NCBI GenBank assembly: GCA_002719315.1 | Contig: PBHD01000013.1 | Span: 1 to 62,405, forward strand | Direction of reading: 5' to 3' | DNA: 62,405 bases | DNA from: Flavobacteriaceae bacterium | GTDB lineage: Bacteria; Bacteroidota; Bacteroidia; Flavobacteriales; Flavobacteriaceae | Part shown: positions 1 to 8,128 of the stretch, in pieces | How the letters are laid out: each line of letters starts with the position of its first letter | Numbering within the stretch: the first letter of the stretch is position 1 | The notes under the pieces: model-generated | Databases searched by the model: none | What the model was told of the DNA's origin: nothing | What the model saw: the letters and a program-made list of their open reading frames with translations, nothing else | Program-made: the position numbers and the translations under genes

Positions 1-1348
1 AAGATGCTGTAGACCCACTAGTTGAATCATAAATTGCCAGTATAGAATAATTATATGTTCCAGTAGCGGTAGAGGTAGGAGTTCCATTTAATTTAACTCT
101 ACCCGTTGATGCCGTATAATTTGAGGTTACCCCTGGAGGTAAACCTGTAGCTGATACTGTTGTAGTATCTGTACAGTTAGTAGAAATTTGATAGACAATT
201 TCATTAATAGTTGTAGTTGGAGAAACAGTTTGATTATCTGTATTAGAAGCACTTGCCAAAATCATAGAACCAGAACAAGGGGGTGGTAATGTAGAACTCG
301 CCGTTGTAGAACTAGCTGTTGTTGCTGAAACTGATGTTGATGAAACAATTGTTGTAATTTGATTAAAGACCCCATTAAAAGCTTGAGAACTAATAGAATT
401 TAAAGAACTACTAGAGGTATTTGCAGGAATTGATGCTGGAGGTACTAATAATCCATTTTGATTAACTGGAGGTGTATTAGTTGACCTAGCTCCCGAAAAA
501 TTAATCGTATTAGATGATGTGCTTGCTGGAATATTTGATATACTAGTTGGTGTTGGAGTACCAGTAGGTACTAATGATAAATTAAATGATAAAGATGCTC
601 CTGTATTATTTACATTACTTAAAACAGCAAAACTTCCCAATACCAACGCATTGGTGCCTATGGGCTTTATTGGAGCAAAAATATTTGTAGTTACTCCATT
701 AATGTTGGTTTGAAATATAGAATTCATTCCAAAACCAATTGTTATGAAAAAAGTATTATTTGATTTTTGAGAATTATTATTTTTTCCTGAATTTTCAGAA
801 TCTAAATTTAATTCCCATGTCCCAACAATATCTTTAGCAATTTTATAATCAAATTTCACATCAATTTCTTTATTACCATCAACTGTTATTTGATAAGGAT
901 TTAATGTGTCTAAAACATTTTTATTCCAATTATAAAATGCAATACCTGAACTTGGAACTGCAGTAAGTTTTAAGACAGTTCCTGAGGAATAATCTGTTTT
1001 TTTACCCGAAGAAACAATTTCTTCAGTAACAGTTCCCCAATCATCTTCGCCTTCAATATTAATTTTTACTGAATATTTTACTTTTTGAAAAATAGGAGAT
1101 ATAACTAGATCTGACTCAAGAGTTATGGTAAGAGGGTTATCAGTTGAGGTAGTTCCATCCCATCTAACAAAATTGTATTCTGCATCTGGAGTGGCAGATA
1201 TAGTTACAGTTTCACCTTTTTTGTATATGCCACCTGTAGTAGATACGGATCCGCCATCAACCGTTTTAACCGTCAAGAGATACTCAACAGGTTTATCTTT
1301 TTTACATGAAAAAAGCAAAACCATTAATATTAAAACTATTCTTCTCAT
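1..1348 (-). CDS. Surface lipoprotein with InlB-like and PKD/Ig-like repeats (3' end outside window)
   Basis: An open frame runs without a stop from an ATG at 1348 to the window edge; an in-frame ATG at 1357 is also possible. The product starts with a lipoprotein signal peptide ending LLFSC (Cys near residue 15). Two consecutive modules of about 65 residues follow, each with a GG.V......Y..G..V...A.P...F..W pattern as in the divergent InlB B-repeat family. Next comes a segment opening with VGTWEL, which resembles the start of lipocalin-like domains, and then a Ser/Thr-rich low-complexity stretch. The last visible part contains TGLPPGVTSNY and LNGTPTSTATGTYNY, typical of PKD-like or Ig-like repeats in Bacteroidota surface proteins. 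It is probably displayed on the cell surface or secreted. The ligand is unknown. Confidence 0.8.
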   Translation of the reverse strand, partial: MRRIVLILMVLLFSCKKDKPVEYLLTVKTVDGGSVSTTGGIYKKGETVTISATPDAEYNFVRWDGTTSTDNPLTITLESDLVISPIFQKVKYSVKINIEGEDDWGTVTEEIVSSGKKTDYSSGTVLKLTAVPSSGIAFYNWNKNVLDTLNPYQITVDGNKEIDVKFDYKIAKDIVGTWELNLDSENSGKNNNSQKSNNTFFITIGFGMNSIFQTNINGVTTNIFAPIKPIGTNALVLGSFAVLSNVNNTGASLSFNLSLVPTGTPTPTSISNIPASTSSNTINFSGARSTNTPPVNQNGLLVPPASIPANTSSSSLNSISSQAFNGVFNQITTIVSSTSVSATTASSTTASSTLPPPCSGSMILASASNTDNQTVSPTTTINEIVYQISTNCTDTTTVSATGLPPGVTSNYTASTGRVKLNGTPTSTATGTYNYSILAIYDSTSGSTAS

Positions 1349-1401
1349 TAAGAACATTATTTTCAGTACTTAATTTAAGAAAAAAAATAGAATAAAGTTT
1401 G

Positions 1402-2940
1402 TTAATTAAAAATAATATGAACTAAGATTAAGCTTAGTAATAATGTTATTCCATAGTATTTATGTTTTGGAGAGTAGAATTGAAGTAAGTTTTTAAATGA
1501 ATTTATATGTTTTCTGTTTAATAAAATTGCTAGGCTTAGGACACTTGAGCAAACAATAAAAATTCTGAAGAAATAATTTATTTCAGGTATAAAAATTTTG
1601 ATCATGAGATTTATAGGTATACAAATTAAAAAGCAAAACATGATTGATTTTGCTTTAGGCTTTATTAAGATAATAGATGAACATATTAAAACAATTATTG
1701 AAGTGAAAATCAAATATCTAAGTTCGTTAGTTGTATGAGTAAAAGCAGCTTCAGGATTATTAAATTTCATATATAAAAAAATCATACCCATGGTTAGACC
1801 TGATATTAAACTTAATATAATTGAAGACTTACCCGCATTTACCTTTTCTTTAGAAGAGGCTTTTTTATTAATTAAAGTGCTATAAATATCAATTGACCAA
1901 ATGGTCGCAATTGAGTTGTAGGTTGAGTCAACTGTGCTCATAACTGAAGCAAATAATCCGCAAAGGATTATTCCTTTTAAACCAATGGGTATATAATTTT
2001 TTACAACAAAAGGAAAAGCCATATCAGGTTCACTTATCAGGCTTTGATCGTAAGCAAATAATGCAATGCCAGGAATAACAATCATTATAGCCATTAGATA
2101 TTTTAAAATCCCACCAACAAGTAATCCCGTTTGAGCATGACCTAAATTTTTTGCAGCTAATGCTCTTTGAATAATCATTTGATTACCACACCAATAATTA
2201 ATGTTAAGAAAAAAAAGTCCCAAAATGTGAGTCCATGGTAAAACTTCATGGTCTGATGGTAAATGTAAATGCATTTTTTCTGGAGTTAAAACATATAAAT
2301 TTTCCCAACCACCAATATTTTTTATTGTAACAAAAAGAATAGCTAATCCCCCAATTGTTAAAATTGAAAATTGAATAATATCAGTTCTAACAACAGCAGA
2401 AAGACCACCGAGGTAGGAGTAAATAAATGACAATAATCCAAGAATAATAATGATTACTGCAATTCTTGTAATTCTATTATTACTGATAAAACTTAACTCA
2501 TCACTAAAAACAATATCAGTTGCGTATGCCCCCCAAAATAAAGCTGCACCTAATGTAATTGTAGAATAAATTATTAAATACGAGAATGAATATGCATAAG
2601 ACATACTTTTACTTATTCTGTTTTTTATGAATTGAGATACTGTAAATATTTTTTCTCTTAAAAAAAGAGGAACAAAAATAAAGGCAGCCATCAATAAACC
2701 TTGTATTGCATCAATTTCAAGTGTTGCCTGAGCCAAACCAAACAGATAAGCTGAACCCATCATACCAAGTAAATTATTACCTTGAATATTTGTAGCTATT
2801 GTTGAAAAAGCAATTGAATACCATTTTAAATTCCTTGAACTTAAAAAATATTCTTCAGTAGTTGGATTTTTGATTTTTCCTGATAGTGCAACTATAAAAA
2901 CAATAATAAAATATATTAGTACTATTGATATATCAATCAT
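1402..2940 (-). CDS. Sodium:solute symporter (SSF family), probably for a sugar
   Basis: This 512-residue polytopic membrane protein has about 13-14 hydrophobic segments, the size of SSF sugar symporters such as SGLT homologues. The N-terminus carries the SSF-like EEYFLSSRNLKWY segment and a following segment with TNIQGNN. It is predicted to couple inward Na+ flux to substrate uptake across the inner membrane. It lies 22 nt downstream of the Gfo/Idh/MocA oxidoreductase on the same strand, so the two are probably co-transcribed and it may import the product of that pathway. Substrate assignment is inference from context. SSF membership is clear from the overall pattern. Confidence 0.9.
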   Translation of the reverse strand: MIDISIVLIYFIIVFIVALSGKIKNPTTEEYFLSSRNLKWYSIAFSTIATNIQGNNLLGMMGSAYLFGLAQATLEIDAIQGLLMAAFIFVPLFLREKIFTVSQFIKNRISKSMSYAYSFSYLIIYSTITLGAALFWGAYATDIVFSDELSFISNNRITRIAVIIIILGLLSFIYSYLGGLSAVVRTDIIQFSILTIGGLAILFVTIKNIGGWENLYVLTPEKMHLHLPSDHEVLPWTHILGLFFLNINYWCGNQMIIQRALAAKNLGHAQTGLLVGGILKYLMAIMIVIPGIALFAYDQSLISEPDMAFPFVVKNYIPIGLKGIILCGLFASVMSTVDSTYNSIATIWSIDIYSTLINKKASSKEKVNAGKSSIILSLISGLTMGMIFLYMKFNNPEAAFTHTTNELRYLIFTSIIVLICSSIILIKPKAKSIMFCFLICIPINLMIKIFIPEINYFFRIFIVCSSVLSLAILLNRKHINSFKNLLQFYSPKHKYYGITLLLSLILVHIIFN

Positions 2941-2962
2941 TATTTTTTTATGAAATAGATAA

Positions 2963-4390
2963 TTATGAAATAATTTCTAAGGGTTTAGTAGTTTTCCAGT
3001 TTCCTCTTGTAAAATCTGGAAATAATTGGGGTGCACCATTTTCTTTAATTGACTTGGCACTTAACGGTGTAACAGAACTCCAGAAACAACCCTCATAAAC
3101 ATTTTGATCAAGAGGTATTCCCTTGTGAAGACATTCTGCAATTCTTGATAACATAATTCCATCAGAACCTCCATGATCACTTCCTTTTGCAGTTTCATTT
3201 AGTCTTTTCCAAAATGGGTGTTCATATTTTTCAATAATATTTTTTAAATCTTTACCAGAAACCCAATCATGAGATGAATTAGTAATATTTTCGACCCCGC
3301 CATCAAATGCAACCTTAACTGGATTATTGGTTTTTTTAGGATCATTTTCTATATCATGACCAGTTAATATGCCCTTTGTACCTTGTATCAAATTAATTCT
3401 GCTATAAGGTCTTGGACTTGTTTCATCCCATTGAACAAGAATTGTCCTTCCAAGTTCAGTTTTTATAATTGAAGTATTTAGATCACCATTTTTGTAATTA
3501 AGCTTATTCCATTTGTGATTTTCAGGATAATTTTTTTCGGCATATAATTTTCTTCCCATTGCAGGAGAGGAATAAGATATTATACTTTTAAAATTATCCT
3601 CTGTTCTTGCTAAATTCATATATTGAGCAATAGGTCCTAAACCATGAGTTGGATATAAATTCCCTGAACTTTTTGAATAATGATGTGTTCTCCAGGATCC
3701 AGTTCCTCTAGATTCTTGATTCATTTGATCTCTTAGATCATGGATATAGGCTGCTTCTCCATGTTGAAGTTCTCCTATGACATTTTGCCTAATCATATTA
3801 AGAAATATCATTTCAGCACGAAAATAATTAACGTTTTCAAGCATCATACAATGCTTCTGTTCTTTTTCAGAAGTATTAATAATCTTCCACATGTCTTCAA
3901 GATTCGTGGCTATTGGAACTTCAACAAATACATGAGCTCCTTTTTTCATTGATTCAATTGCCATTGGAGCATGATTGTCCCAGTTTGTAGAGATGAAAAC
4001 CACATCAGGTTTTACCTCATCTAACATAAGCTTCCATTTGTTTTCTTCACCCCAATATTTAGAAATATTATTTAACTTTTTAGTGCTAAGTTTATTATTT
4101 AGTCTTTTAATAGAATTATCTATATTATCTTCATATAAATCACTAACAGCAACTACCTCTGTATTTGGAATTCCACCAAAATATGCTAAATGTCCACTGC
4201 CTCTTGCTCCAACTCCGATAAATGCAACTCTTATATTATTTAATTTTGGTGCTGAAAAATCTCCCATGTATATTCCTTCTGATGCGGGAATATTTTCATT
4301 ACAAGAATTAGCTATAAAATTACTAGTAATAGCAGTTGCTGCAGTCAGACCAGAATTTTTTATAAATTTTCGTCTATTTATTTTCTTCAT
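2963..4390 (-). CDS. Gfo/Idh/MocA family oxidoreductase, Tat-exported
   Basis: NAD(P)-dependent oxidoreductase of the glucose-fructose/inositol dehydrogenase family. The N-terminus has a twin-arginine signal (RRKFIK) followed by a hydrophobic stretch ending in NSC, so it may be a Tat-exported lipoprotein. The Rossmann motif reads AFIGVGARG, and a second family motif, EVPIA, lies in the position of the usual EKP. The later half is the substrate-binding domain. The ATG at 4390 is preferred over 4405 because it places the basic residues directly at the start of the Tat signal. Secreted members in Bacteroidota often sit next to DUF1080 proteins, as here. The likely role is oxidation or reduction at C3 of a glycoside, which is inferred. 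Confidence 0.92.
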   Translation of the reverse strand: MKKINRRKFIKNSGLTAATAITSNFIANSCNENIPASEGIYMGDFSAPKLNNIRVAFIGVGARGSGHLAYFGGIPNTEVVAVSDLYEDNIDNSIKRLNNKLSTKKLNNISKYWGEENKWKLMLDEVKPDVVFISTNWDNHAPMAIESMKKGAHVFVEVPIATNLEDMWKIINTSEKEQKHCMMLENVNYFRAEMIFLNMIRQNVIGELQHGEAAYIHDLRDQMNQESRGTGSWRTHHYSKSSGNLYPTHGLGPIAQYMNLARTEDNFKSIISYSSPAMGRKLYAEKNYPENHKWNKLNYKNGDLNTSIIKTELGRTILVQWDETSPRPYSRINLIQGTKGILTGHDIENDPKKTNNPVKVAFDGGVENITNSSHDWVSGKDLKNIIEKYEHPFWKRLNETAKGSDHGGSDGIMLSRIAECLHKGIPLDQNVYEGCFWSSVTPLSAKSIKENGAPQLFPDFTRGNWKTTKPLEIIS

Positions 4391-4463
4391 TTTATTAAAA
4401 TACATAAAATGTAGTTTAATTTATAATCGTTATTAAAGATTTTTTATATTGAGAAAAAAAATT

Positions 4464-5177
4464 ATGATCAATACAATCAAAATATTACTGTTATCATTTT
4501 TAATTCTTTCTTGCTCAAACCAAAATAAAACTAAGAGTGATTGGATAATGCTGTTTGATGGAGAAACAACTAAAGGTTGGAGAGGATATAATTCTGATTC
4601 TATGCCACCAGGGTGGCTTGTTAAAGATGGAGCTTTAACATTTGACACCCAATTAAGATTAGAAGCAGACTGGAAAGGAGGAAGAGATATTATTTATGGA
4701 GATGAGGAGTTTGAAAACTTTGAATTATATCTTGAATGGAAACTTCCTGAAGCAGGAAATAGTGGAATATTTTATCATTTAAAAGAAGGATATAATTCAC
4801 CACCAGGTCATTCTCCAGAATATCAACTTATTGATGATTTGAAATGGGGAGTTGCCAACAATGCAGAGCTTTTAGATTGGCAAAAAACAGGAGCGGACTA
4901 TGCTATGTATGTTCCTGATGAATCTAAAAAAATTGTAAAACCTGCCGGAGAGTGGAATAGCAGTAAAATTATTTTTACTCCTGAAAAAGTTGAGCATTGG
5001 CTCAATGGAAATTTGATTTTATCCTTTGTTCCTTGGTCTGAAGATTGGTATGAGAGAAAAAATAAAGGAGAGTGGAAAAATTCTCCAGAATATGGAAAAC
5101 ATAAAAAAGGGTATATTGGTCTTCAGGATCATGATAGCCCCATATGGTTTAAAAATATTAAGATTAAAAAATTATAG
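4464..5177 (+). CDS. DUF1080 (3-keto-disaccharide hydrolase domain) lipoprotein
   Basis: A 237-residue protein with a lipoprotein signal peptide (LLLSFLILSC) followed by one DUF1080/3-keto-disaccharide hydrolase domain, a concanavalin-like jelly roll. Family signatures visible are LFDGETTKGW near the start, GNSGIFYH in the middle and a C-terminal GYIGLQDHDSPIWFKNI. The ATG at 4464 is chosen over an in-frame TTG at 4449 because it puts the signal peptide at the N-terminus. It is divergent from the Gfo/Idh/MocA gene with about 73 bp between the starts. Known family members cleave 3-keto-glycosides, so with the oxidoreductase it probably forms an oxidise-then-cleave pathway in the periplasm. Substrate unknown. 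Confidence 0.9.
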   Translation: MINTIKILLLSFLILSCSNQNKTKSDWIMLFDGETTKGWRGYNSDSMPPGWLVKDGALTFDTQLRLEADWKGGRDIIYGDEEFENFELYLEWKLPEAGNSGIFYHLKEGYNSPPGHSPEYQLIDDLKWGVANNAELLDWQKTGADYAMYVPDESKKIVKPAGEWNSSKIIFTPEKVEHWLNGNLILSFVPWSEDWYERKNKGEWKNSPEYGKHKKGYIGLQDHDSPIWFKNIKIKKL

Positions 5178-5187
5178 ACTATTATTT

Positions 5188-6378
5188 CTAATTTATTATT
5201 TTAAGCTTTTTTCCGATTTCTTTAAAGGCAGATAAAGCTTTATTAATATCCGAATTTGAGTGTGCTGCAGTTATTTGCACCCTGATTCTAGCTTCACCTT
5301 TTGGAACAACAGGATAGAAAAAACCAATAACATATATTCCTATTTTCAAAAGTTCATTAGCCATTTTTTGAGCCAAGTAATCATCATATAACATAATAGG
5401 AATAATAGGATGATTACCAGGTTTAATTTCAAAACCAATTTTTTTAATTTCATCTCTAAATAGTTTGGTATTTTGTTTTAATTTATTGATATAAGATTTA
5501 TTAGATTTTAATATATCTAAAACAGCTAGAGTTGCCCCTACAATTGAAGGAGCAACACTATTAGAAAACAAGTATGGTCTCGATTTTTGTCTTAAAATTT
5601 CAATTATTTCTTTAGGACCACTAGTAAAACCTCCTGAGGCACCCCCCAAGGCTTTTCCTAAAGTTCCTGTAATTATATCAACTTTATCCATAACATTTAA
5701 TTCCTCATGAGTTCCTTTTCCATTGGGGCCCATGAAACCTGTAGAGTGACATTCATCAATCATTACTAGTGCATCGTATTTTTCAGCTAGATCACATATT
5801 TTATCAAGTTGAGCAATGGTGCCGTCCATAGAAAAAACACCATCTGTAACTATTATTTTAGATCTACAATTTTTTGCAGAAATAAGTTGCTTTTCTAAAT
5901 CATTCATGTCATTATGCTTATATCTATATCTTTGAGCTTTACAAAGTCTAATTCCATCAATTATTGAGGCATGATTTAGAGCATCACTGATTATAGCATC
6001 CTCCTGTCCAAATAATGGTTCAAATAAACCGCCATTTGCATCAAATGCAGCAGCATAAAGAATTGTATCTTCAGTTCCTAAAAAAATTGATATTTTTTTT
6101 TCTAATTCTTTATGTATGTCTTGAGTTCCACAAATAAATCTAACTGATGAAAGTCCAAACCCATGAGATTTCAAAATTTTTGCTGCGTTTTTGATAACCG
6201 TTTCATTGGATGAAAGGCCCAGATAATTGTTAGAGCAAAAATTTAAAACTTTTTTATTTTCTTTAATTTTAATCTGAGGACCTTGAGGTGATTTTATTAT
6301 TCGTTCATTTTTAAACCTATTATTTTTCTTTATTTCATTTAACTCTTCAATTAATCTATTTTTTATTGAATTATACAT
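5188..6378 (-). CDS. kbl: Glycine C-acetyltransferase (2-amino-3-ketobutyrate CoA ligase)
   Basis: PLP-dependent alpha-oxoamine synthase that cleaves 2-amino-3-ketobutyrate with CoA to glycine and acetyl-CoA, the second step of threonine degradation. The PLP lysine lies in TGTLGKALGG (about residue 242). NNYLGLSS near the N-terminus, DALNHASIIDG, and DECHSTGFMG with the cofactor-binding Asp are all present. The ATG at 6378 (MYNSIKNRL) is preferred to 6396 because it gives about 396 residues, the usual length. It is divergent from the threonine dehydrogenase gene, with only 41 bp between the two start codons, so both promoters must lie in or very near that interval. Confidence 0.97.
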   Translation of the reverse strand: MYNSIKNRLIEELNEIKKNNRFKNERIIKSPQGPQIKIKENKKVLNFCSNNYLGLSSNETVIKNAAKILKSHGFGLSSVRFICGTQDIHKELEKKISIFLGTEDTILYAAAFDANGGLFEPLFGQEDAIISDALNHASIIDGIRLCKAQRYRYKHNDMNDLEKQLISAKNCRSKIIVTDGVFSMDGTIAQLDKICDLAEKYDALVMIDECHSTGFMGPNGKGTHEELNVMDKVDIITGTLGKALGGASGGFTSGPKEIIEILRQKSRPYLFSNSVAPSIVGATLAVLDILKSNKSYINKLKQNTKLFRDEIKKIGFEIKPGNHPIIPIMLYDDYLAQKMANELLKIGIYVIGFFYPVVPKGEARIRVQITAAHSNSDINKALSAFKEIGKKLKIIN

Positions 6379-6419
6379 AATGAATCTTTTTATCATTAAA
6401 TTTAATCTTTTTAAATAAT

Positions 6420-7337
6420 ATGGATAGGGTATTAATTACTGGTGCTTTAGGTCAGTTAGGAACCACTTTACAAAAGGTTTTGTATAAAAAAGGAGATTTT
6501 GTAATTGCTACAGATATTCGAGATGCGACAAAAAAAATTGAATGTCAATATGAGAAGTTAGATGTTTTATCTTATGATGAATTACAAAGAATAGTTGAAA
6601 AATATGAAATCAATGTTATTTATCATCTTGTAGCAATTTTATCAGCAAAGGGAGAAAAGAATCCATTTCATTCATGGAAAATTAATATGGAAACTTTTCA
6701 AAATATAATTGATGTTTCAATAAAAAGTAAAATAAAAAAAATTTTTTGGCCTAGTTCAATAGCTGTTTTTGGAAAAGATTCTAATTTAAACTTTGTTCCT
6801 CAAAATGCACATATGAACCCTACAACTATTTATGGAGTTAGTAAACTAGCAGGAGAAAAGCTAATGAATTATTACTATCATAAATATAAATTGGATATAA
6901 GATCTATAAGGTTTCCAGGTATAATTTCAATGGAAACAAAACCAGGAGGAGGTGTTACAGACTATATCATTGAAATGTTAAAGGCATCAAAAAAAGGAAA
7001 AGATTATAATTGCTTTCTAAATAAAGATAAAAGATTACCAATGATTTATATGGAAGATGCTATTTCAGCCATTATATTACTAATGTCTGCTAATAGATCT
7101 AAATTAACAATTTCCTCTTCATATAATATTAAAGGATTTACTGCCACACCTGAAGAGTTTTATTCAGCCATAAAGTCAAATGGCTATAAAATTAGAATTA
7201 ATTATAAAGTTGATTATAGACAAAAAATAGCCAATACTTGGCCGGAAGATCTTGATGATACTAAAGCTAGAAAAGATTGGGGATGGCATCCAAAATTTGG
7301 ATTAGAAAAAACAATTAAAAGTGCATTAAATATATAG
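6420..7337 (+). CDS. tdh: L-threonine 3-dehydrogenase, short-chain (epimerase-like) type
   Basis: Extended short-chain dehydrogenase of 305 residues. It has the N-terminal NAD-binding glycine motif TGALGQLG, the catalytic pair Y138-x3-K142 (YGVSK) and a preceding PSS that supplies the serine. WPSSIAVFG and FPGIIS are characteristic of SDR-type threonine dehydrogenases rather than UDP-glucose epimerases. The enzyme oxidises L-threonine to 2-amino-3-ketobutyrate, which the neighbouring Kbl cleaves. Divergent pairing with kbl strongly supports the assignment. This type is unrelated to the zinc-dependent Tdh of Escherichia coli; the symbol is used for function only. Confidence 0.93.
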   Translation: MDRVLITGALGQLGTTLQKVLYKKGDFVIATDIRDATKKIECQYEKLDVLSYDELQRIVEKYEINVIYHLVAILSAKGEKNPFHSWKINMETFQNIIDVSIKSKIKKIFWPSSIAVFGKDSNLNFVPQNAHMNPTTIYGVSKLAGEKLMNYYYHKYKLDIRSIRFPGIISMETKPGGGVTDYIIEMLKASKKGKDYNCFLNKDKRLPMIYMEDAISAIILLMSANRSKLTISSSYNIKGFTATPEEFYSAIKSNGYKIRINYKVDYRQKIANTWPEDLDDTKARKDWGWHPKFGLEKTIKSALNI

Positions 7338-7349
7338 GGTATTAATTAC

Positions 7350-7688
7350 TTAAGATTTTGATTTAACATATACCCAAGCTTTTTCTCCTGACTCAAGTAT
7401 TACTTTAATTCTTTTATATTCTTCAACTTCATATGAATCAGCTTTAATTAATTCTTCATTATTAATGTAAAACAAAACTCCTTTAACTTTATCTTTATAA
7501 TTTCCAGTAAATTCTATAATGGGATGTTCCGATTTTTCACTTTTTGATACAACATCTTGATTATTGATTTTAATTATTGAAATTTTATAACCAATAAGTT
7601 TATCTATTTTTCCTTTTAGCTCCCTTCCAAATGTTTCAATTTGAACTTTTTTATATTGAAGTGTTCCGTAAGAAAAAAGTTTATTCAA
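7350..7688 (-). CDS. Gamma-glutamylcyclotransferase-like (AIG2/GGCT) protein
   Basis: A 112-residue protein of the GGCT/AIG2 fold. The family signature YGTLQ sits at residues 7-11, followed by a KGVLFYI strand and the acidic D.YE..EY motif near the C-terminus. It starts with TTG at 7688, supported because the signature begins seven residues in and no ATG is nearby. Members act on gamma-glutamyl peptides or gamma-glutamylamines, but many bacterial homologues have no known substrate. It converges on the threonine dehydrogenase gene with a 12-nt gap and shows no functional link to its neighbours. Confidence 0.82.
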   Translation of the reverse strand: MNKLFSYGTLQYKKVQIETFGRELKGKIDKLIGYKISIIKINNQDVVSKSEKSEHPIIEFTGNYKDKVKGVLFYINNEELIKADSYEVEEYKRIKVILESGEKAWVYVKSKS

Positions 7689-7850
7689 AAGAAAGGTTTT
7701 TTTTCTATTAATATAAAAATTCTTTTCTAGTTTAATTTTTTTTATATTGAAAAAATTAATTCAAATTATAAATTACAGGGTAGTTTTTTTTTAATTTGTA
7801 ATGAATATACTTTACAAACTCATAGTTCAATAAACATAATCTCTTAAAAA
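7689..7850. other. Divergent intergenic region
   Basis: This 162-bp AT-rich stretch separates the minus-strand GGCT-like gene from the plus-strand DUF4212-symporter-acs unit and must hold promoters for both. I see poly-T runs and a TATACTTTA element at about 7806-7814, but no full TAnnTTTG box and no RNA gene. Confidence 0.5.
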
Positions 7851-8105
7851 ATGGATACTAACAAAAAAAATTATTGGAAACAAAATTTGAAATATCTTAC
7901 TATACTTCTTTCTATATGGTTTTTAGTTTCTTTTTTATGTGGGATTTTATTTGCTGATTATTTAAATCAATTTATGCTTGGTGGTTTCCCTCTTGGTTTT
8001 TGGTTTGCACAACAAGGAGCAATTTACTTTTTTGTCATTCTAATTTTTGTATATGTTTTTTTGATGAATAGGTTAGATAAAAAATATAAAGTTGATGAAT
8101 TGTAA
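7851..8105 (+). CDS. DUF4212 small subunit of a sodium/solute symporter
   Basis: An 84-residue membrane protein with two hydrophobic helices (about residues 16-36 and 55-72), separated by FPLGFWFAQQGA, the hallmark of DUF4212. The family is found just upstream of VC_2705-type SSF symporters, and is so here, with a 23-nt gap. It is thought to act as an accessory subunit of the transporter. It is the first gene of a three-gene unit with the symporter and acetyl-CoA synthetase. Confidence 0.93.
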   Translation: MDTNKKNYWKQNLKYLTILLSIWFLVSFLCGILFADYLNQFMLGGFPLGFWFAQQGAIYFFVILIFVYVFLMNRLDKKYKVDEL

Positions 8106-8128
8106 TGTTTGTTTAAAAAACTTTTAAT

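Noticed and set aside
519-713. Small plus-strand open frame in the first 1.3 kb
   Set aside because: The minus strand carries an uninterrupted lipoprotein reading frame across the same bases, with a signal peptide and repeat motifs.
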